Part shown: positions 58,871-64,000 of the stretch, one piece after another
How the letters are laid out: each line of letters starts with the position of its first letter
Position numbering within the stretch: the first letter of the stretch is position 1
Origin: Datisca glomerata
Taxonomy: Eukaryota > Streptophyta > Magnoliopsida > Cucurbitales > Datiscaceae
DNA length: 64,000 nucleotides
NCBI GenBank assembly: GCA_003255025.1
Contig: QANY01012059.1
Span: forward strand, 992,001-1,056,000
Reading direction: 5' to 3'
Notes under the pieces: model-generated
The model's database searches: none
The model's input: only the letters and a program-made list of their open reading frames with translations
Told to the model about the DNA's origin: nothing
Program-made: the position numbers and the translations under genes

Positions 58871-60145
58871 CTTGCTGCCAAGGAGCTTAACATCAACATA
58901 TTCCAATATTTTAGAATTAACATCCATTTCCACACAGGATCCAAGAAAAGGAGATCCTGATGCAATTATTTGTGATATAGTCTGCAAAAAGGGGAACTCA
59001 TGCAGCACTAGCAATTCTACTTGATCCTTCTCCATTCCAGAGTTCTAAAGAAACATCCTAAAATTTAATCCAAACTGGCACAAAATGAATGGCTTCTTTG
59101 AAGAGCTTCATAATCTTCTGATATGCTTTCAGCATTGTCTTCCCAACAGGTGCCAAGGACCTTCAATTAGAATGCAATCTCTTTGTTCAATATAGGCAAA
59201 CGTAAAAATAAAAAACCCAGTATCAGAAGGAAGCACCTGTAACAATCTTCTTCCTCCCTATAAATTAAAAGCAGTTTGGTAAACCAACTACGCAAGCTTC
59301 CCAGATTTTCTTGCCTCTTTTTACAACCTCTTCAGGTTCCACAATAGAAAAAGAAAAAGACATCTTATTAGAAGTTCTTCCCTTGACCCTCTAAGCCCAT
59401 GAATGCTTGACAGAAGTAGCATGATCATCAGTGGATTAGTCATTAGAACAATTATCTAACTGGCCTAAATAATTTCCATCATGTTTAGTATTGTTCCCTA
59501 GAGTAGACCCATTATTATTGACCTTCCTAACAAGGCTCGAGTAAACCTTGTTAGCATTGAGATGGGATGTTGAAATGGTAGGTAGACAGGGAGTACCAAT
59601 GCCCTTACCTTTATCCTTACATGGGGCCAAAAGTTGGTCCCCTTGAAATCCTTCCCTATGCATTATAGACGGCTGCTTTTCTAATGGAAGTGATGTTATA
59701 AGAGTAACATCACTGTCATTTTCTCATTCTTCACCAAAAACCACCATGGGAGACGTTTCCTTAGCACCTGCAACTACCATGCTTGGTATAAACTTGGAGC
59801 TCCAAAGTCTTTCTGCCTCTTGAATCATGTGCTCGTTTGATCCCAAAAACATTGGGATGATATTGGGAGCTTGGTCTTGGAGATTCGTTAGAGAACCCAT
59901 AATTTCTATCCTGCACTCTTCATCATCTCGTGCACTCCACTGTCTCCAAAAGAGGTGTAACAAGTACCTCCCGAAGCTCATCAAGACTCAAAATAACTCT
60001 TTCAATTCCAATACTAGAATCACCATTAAGGTCCTCAAAACTAAACGGCTGAGTTGAGGACTCCATTTCATCCTCAGACCCTTCCAACTCACTATCAAAC
60101 ACATCACAATACTCTCATTGCCAGGGTCATCACCACTTCAGCCAT
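58871..60145 (-). pseudogene. LINE L3 ORF1, N-terminal part with DUF4283-like region
   Basis: ATG at 60145 (MAEVVMTLA). Broken frames follow: an acidic N-terminus (SELEGSEDEMESS near 60085), MMSFGRYLLHLFWRQW at 59984, and a linker with NANKVYSSLVRKV near 59570. From about 59160 to 58880 comes the fold that precedes the knuckle in this family: KTMLKAYQKIMKLFKEAIHF, VPVWIKF, LELWN, RIASA and VPLFADYITN. It continues at 49963 across the copia insertion. The DUF4283 call rests on those blocks. Confidence 0.75.
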
Positions 60146-60174
60146 AAGTTCCTCCCAAGAGGGAGGAAGAAGGA

Positions 60175-60240
60175 AACACACACACACACACCTAAATACA
60201 TAAGTTAGAGAGAGAAACCCTCACTTTAGAGAGAGAGATA
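60175..60240 (-). promoter_or_regulatory. Probable LINE L3 5' UTR with (AC)n
   Basis: Plus strand ACACACACACACACAC at 60175-60192 and GAGAGAGA runs to 60240, i.e. a CT-rich leader on the minus strand. Confidence 0.4.
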
Positions 60241-60869
60241 TTGTTTATCTAACCAAGTTGTAGCAAGATTTATCTTTCTAAAAGGATAAACGTTTGTGAT
60301 TGCATAATGAAGATAAAGTATAGCATAATCGATTAGGGCATAAAATGGCTAACCCCAAAAGCATGTTCTTAGGTTTACTTTAAATTGTAGACCGAACTAG
60401 CCATAGTTAGCTACAAAATCGACCAAACCAATTATTTTCAGTTTAATCCAGTTCAATATTATCGACTTTGCAAGTTCTTACACCCCTAACCACATGATCT
60501 GACCTTTATTCTCTCATAAGTGGTGACAACTCAATCTCCATTATCTATGGACTTCAACCTAATTGGTGATCAAATAAAAAGTGGCAAGCAGTGACAACTC
60601 AATCTCCTCCCTTTGTTAGACATATTATCCAACGACTTATCTTCATTATCATGGACTTCAACCTAATTGGCCGTCAAACATCCCACCTGTTACAAATACC
60701 TAAAATCATGTAAAAGTAAAGCATCAGATATTAGAAGTATGGTATTCTTAATATCACCTTGATGAGTGAATAACTGAGAACGATATGCCTAAGCAGTAGT
60801 TGTCCACTTGTCACGAGTTTGAGGGTGAAATAGTGGTGTACACTTGACTCATTTATGTAGTATCCCCCA
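60241..60869. other. Unassigned, with a possible hAT-like end
   Basis: TAGGGGTGTAAGAACTTGC on the minus strand at about 60488 resembles a hAT terminus; no partner was found. An imperfect repeat (GTGACAACTCAATCTCC at 60524 and 60592; ATGGACTTCAACCTAATTGG at 60549 and 60651) lies to its right. No gene. Confidence 0.4.
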
Positions 60870-63625
60870 TAAGTGTTATTACTTATTTCAAGATATCGAA
60901 GCTTAATGTTAGTTATTTATTAGGTGTTAATGTCAGATTGGTAGGATTACTAGGTATTAATTTCAGATTAATAAATCATTGGTTTGGACTATCCTACCTA
61001 ACTTTTTATATGTGTTTTGAGTAAGCGTGTATGTTTATGAGAATTGGGATATCGTTGCGTACATTGCATGTTTATTTTTGAGTTTTTACTTTCATGTTAT
61101 AATGTATACTTAAATTAGAACGTGCATGTAATAATTCAGAATTTTTTTATTTTCAGTAATTATAGTGTCGTCTATGAGCCCATTAGCATATATATTGAAA
61201 ATATTATGGACATTAATGGATATTAACTAGGATTTTAATCTAACCATGAAAAGAAGCAAGTACATTCCTATTTATCATTACACTAGACTTTTCTTAGAGC
61301 GTCAGTTAGAAGAATAAAGTTAATTACGGCTACAAGGATAGATTGAATTTTAGCTCCATGCTACATATTGTCATTGTATGACAAATATGTTCGAATATAA
61401 TAAATTCATTCTCTATGGAAGCTGATATAATTATTAATATCTATTAAGATGTTTGAAAGGGTATTGCTAAACATTAGGATGACAAAAGAAACTTTGGTTA
61501 AAGACCATATTCTTATGGTTGGTTAACTTTTAAGGATATATAGATTTCTATAGCCAAAATCGATGGGGAAATTTAGATCAGTGTAGTCTTGGATACCTAA
61601 GCGGATTCCTTGCATTAGTTTGAATAAACTATAATACATGCAAAAATATTCAATCGAACTGAAAAGAACACAAAACTCTAGATGGCTAAGGGAGATAAAG
61701 AAGATGAAGATCTCCAAATAGAGCTGACTTAAAGTAAGAAAGAGGGAGCTAACTAGGAAATGCTTTTATTATGGAAAGACTGGATATAAGAAAACCACCT
61801 AAAAGGTTCTCTTAATTATGAAGAACTGGAACATGCATCTCATTAAGAAGTGATCACTGAACTACATCCTCGTGTTTTGACTTTGGAATCACTAATTTCA
61901 TTTGCAGTTCTTTGCAAAGGATCTAGGAAATCTGAAAGCTAAATGAGAAGGATTGTAAGTTGTTCTTTGGATAGAGGTGTATGCACTAATTTTGGATAGT
62001 ATATTTAAGTCTAAAATTTGTGTTGCATGATATAGAGTAAGATAATGATATACGCAGTACATCACAGTAGAGAAACATTTCACAAGCCAACTATATATCT
62101 TTGACATATCTCTAGGTGATATAATTTCAGTAGGATTAGAAGACTAGTAAGAAACATGTTTCCTGGCCTTCTGATTTTAAAACTTTTATAGGTAAGTCAA
62201 TCCATTATAGATAAGAATATGACCAAGAGTCATTTTAAGATAAAAGGACATTGAGGCACGTGACTTTTGCGTTGGTGTATATTACTTTAATGTTGGAGTA
62301 TGATGTTAATTTTGTTGATGGGTACTCTAGATATGCTATGTTTGTCTTATTCTTCTCAAGTCTGAATCTTTCGAGAAATTAAATGTTTAGAACAGAAGTT
62401 GAGAAGGCATTAGAGAGACAAACTAAGTCTCTTTAATTTTGATCAAAGAGGTAAATAGCGCTTAAATACCTATGTTTGTCTTACTCTTCTCAAGTATGAA
62501 ACTTTTGAAAAATCAAAATGATTAGAACGGATGTCGAGATGGAATTAGAGAGACAAACTATGTCTCTTTGGTTTTGATCAAAGAGGTAAGTACCTCTTAA
62601 GGACATTCATAGACTACATGGAAATATTGGGATTGGATCCAAGTTGGTTACAACTAGGCCAATCTGAGGAAAGTGTGAAAGTTAGAAGAAAACAAGTGTA
62701 TTTTCAGCATGATGAGATCTATGCTTAGTTATTTAATAGACCTATATATTCTTTTTCAGAATTAGCCTTGTAAATGATGTATTTTAAATTTAACATCATC
62801 TAGGATAATACCTGAAACACCACAAGAATTATGGAATGTTCATAAACCTAGTTTACATCAACCCAATATATGTGGATGTCTAGCACACATGCTTGGAGAA
62901 TGCTTCCAACCTAGATGGTAAATCAAAAGGCTATATATCAGTAGGATATGAAAAAAGGAATGTGTGTTATTTGTGCTTATAGGACCAATAATGGGAAGTG
63001 TGAGCAAGTAGAAATATGTTCTTGCAAGAAAACTATATTTCAAAGGAATATCTAGAAGAAACACAAAATTAGTAGAATTATCTGATAATTCTTTTGCCAC
63101 GTAATCTAGTTTGTAATTGATAAGTCCAGAAGTTAGTTAGCATATAGTCAAGGGAACAAGAGCAAAGTACTTTATTATACTAAGCAACCTTGCTGTAGTG
63201 GGGAGTGTTTAATTAAATGCTCCTAGAAGAACATGAGCTAGACCTCAATTATTACATTGTAACTGGTGGGGATCATGACCAACTTAGATATTCATGTTCA
63301 AAGGAGAGAGTTTTGACTCCATCTCAGAGGAACATGACTCGAATCCTAGTAATTTCACAGAGGTTGTAAATGATGCAAAGTAAATCGTTGGCTTCAAGCA
63401 ATGAAATTTGAAAAATGATTCCATTAACTCTAATGGAGTATGGAAGCTTGTAGACACTCTAGAATATTGGATGCTAGAGATCTACAAGTAGAAGAGAGAT
63501 GTAGGCGTAGGGTCAAGACCTTCAAGACTAGGCTTAGTGCGAAATGACATACTCAAAATAGAGGATATTGGGTATGGCAGACCATTTTCAGTAATAGCCA
63601 TGTTCATATCTATAAAGATATTGTA
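60870..63625 (+). mobile_element. Ty1/copia copy B2, decayed
   Basis: Shares its LTR stretch with B1 (60935-61010 against 36030-36110) and continues through very decayed gag (about 61150-61850) and integrase into the start of RT. Readable blocks: VDGYSRYAMFVLFF near 62316 (integrase, second Asp region, DD changed to DG), AERRN lost, CLAHMLGEC near 62878, VGYEKRNVCYLCL near 62940, and KRDVG..VKTF.TRL near 63490 (start of RT). No 3' part is present before 63625. Confidence 0.7.
62336..62603 (+). repeat. 134 bp tandem duplication in the B2 integrase
   Basis: CTATGTTTGTCTTATTCTTC at 62336 and CTATGTTTGTCTTACTCTTC at 62470. Both units continue to GATCAAAGAGGTAA. The unit covers the stretch behind the second catalytic Asp and occurs only once in B1 and C. 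Confidence 0.9.
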
Positions 63626-64000
63626 TAGTTTATTAAGAAAATAAAACCATCACAAATATGTGCAATATAATTGTAGTGTATACACTGTGCATATTGAAGA
63701 CTGCAAGAAAGACCAACAGTTTCCACCAATTTTTAGAATAAATAAACAATAAGTACTTACAAAGTTTCTGATATAAATATATCATAGAGGAGTTTGGTGG
63801 GGTAAACCGTATGCCAAAAGAAACATTTTTTTAACCAAAAGAAACATCACTAGAAGGTAAAGATCCCACAAGTTCCAAGGAACCAATAAATGTAAACAAA
63901 TAGAATATACCAAAAGAAGAAAAGGGAAAAGGAATCAAAATATTAAGTATGAATAGACCATAAACTATAAATTTTGAACTTCTCACCATGAAGATACAAT
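63626..64000. other. Unassigned right edge
   Basis: AT-rich; no gene or repeat recognised. Confidence 0.5.

Larger units (their letters stand above)
45733..60240 (-). mobile_element. LINE L3 (plant L1 type), interrupted by copia C
   Basis: On the minus strand it starts near 60240 with a CT-rich 5' UTR, encodes ORF1 (60145 down to about 49411) and ORF2 (49404 down to about 45822), and ends in a short A-rich tail at 45733. Copia C occupies 49964-58870 inside ORF1. Before that insertion the LINE was about 5.6 kb and nearly full length. No target duplication was found for the LINE itself. Confidence 0.85.

Noticed and set aside
1..64000. Integrated plant virus (pararetrovirus) or organelle DNA
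   Set aside because: All RT and integrase blocks fit LTR retrotransposons or LINEs. I saw no movement-protein, coat or plastid/mitochondrial gene text.

Overview
This 64 kb window is repeat-rich, AT-rich nuclear DNA from a flowering plant, most likely a eudicot. It consists almost entirely of nested, decayed transposable elements: Athila-like Ty3/gypsy and Ty1/copia LTR retrotransposons, L1-type plant LINEs with an ORF1 zinc knuckle, a CACTA transposon and MITEs. I could not support any intact cellular gene, tRNA, rRNA or CRISPR array, and I cannot name the species. Every element coding region has stops, frameshifts or deletions, so I call them pseudogenes.

Layout. 1-1037: a minus-strand Athila LTR fragment next to the LTR and gag start of another minus-strand retroelement. 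1044-6544: a plus-strand LINE (L1) split by a 4.4 kb non-coding LTR element (LARD-like, 368 bp LTRs) that carries a 47 bp minisatellite. 6545-9246: LTR plus leader of a copia element (copy C'). 9247-10350 and 21863-26013: the two halves of a minus-strand Athila (A2), split by a plus-strand Athila (A1, 10351-21862). A1 itself holds a Tourist-like MITE. 26014-30873: mostly unassigned DNA with a hAT-like GC-rich element, a (TA)n run, a copia LTR and a tandem duplication. 30874-35024: a CACTA element with a perfect TTA target duplication and a possible captured gene piece. 35140-36029: LINE RT fragment (L2). 36030-39056: copia B1, truncated. 39057-45732: third Athila (A3). 45733-60240: minus-strand LINE L3, interrupted at 49964-58870 by a complete but decayed copia (copy C). 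60870-63625: copia B2.

The three Athila copies explain one another. A1 lacks the integrase core, A3 lacks RT and most of RNase H, and A2 lacks protease and the front of RT. All three carry the same extra ORF after pol, where an env gene would sit. A3 also supplies the empty site that shows A1 jumped into A2. The inferred order is: A2 before A1; L1 before the LARD and copia C'; L3 before copia C. The most rewarding items for follow-up are the conserved post-pol ORF, the LARD with its minisatellite, and the CACTA cargo. I see no clear evidence of a new biological system. Boundaries given as approximate were judged by eye from internal repeat comparisons.
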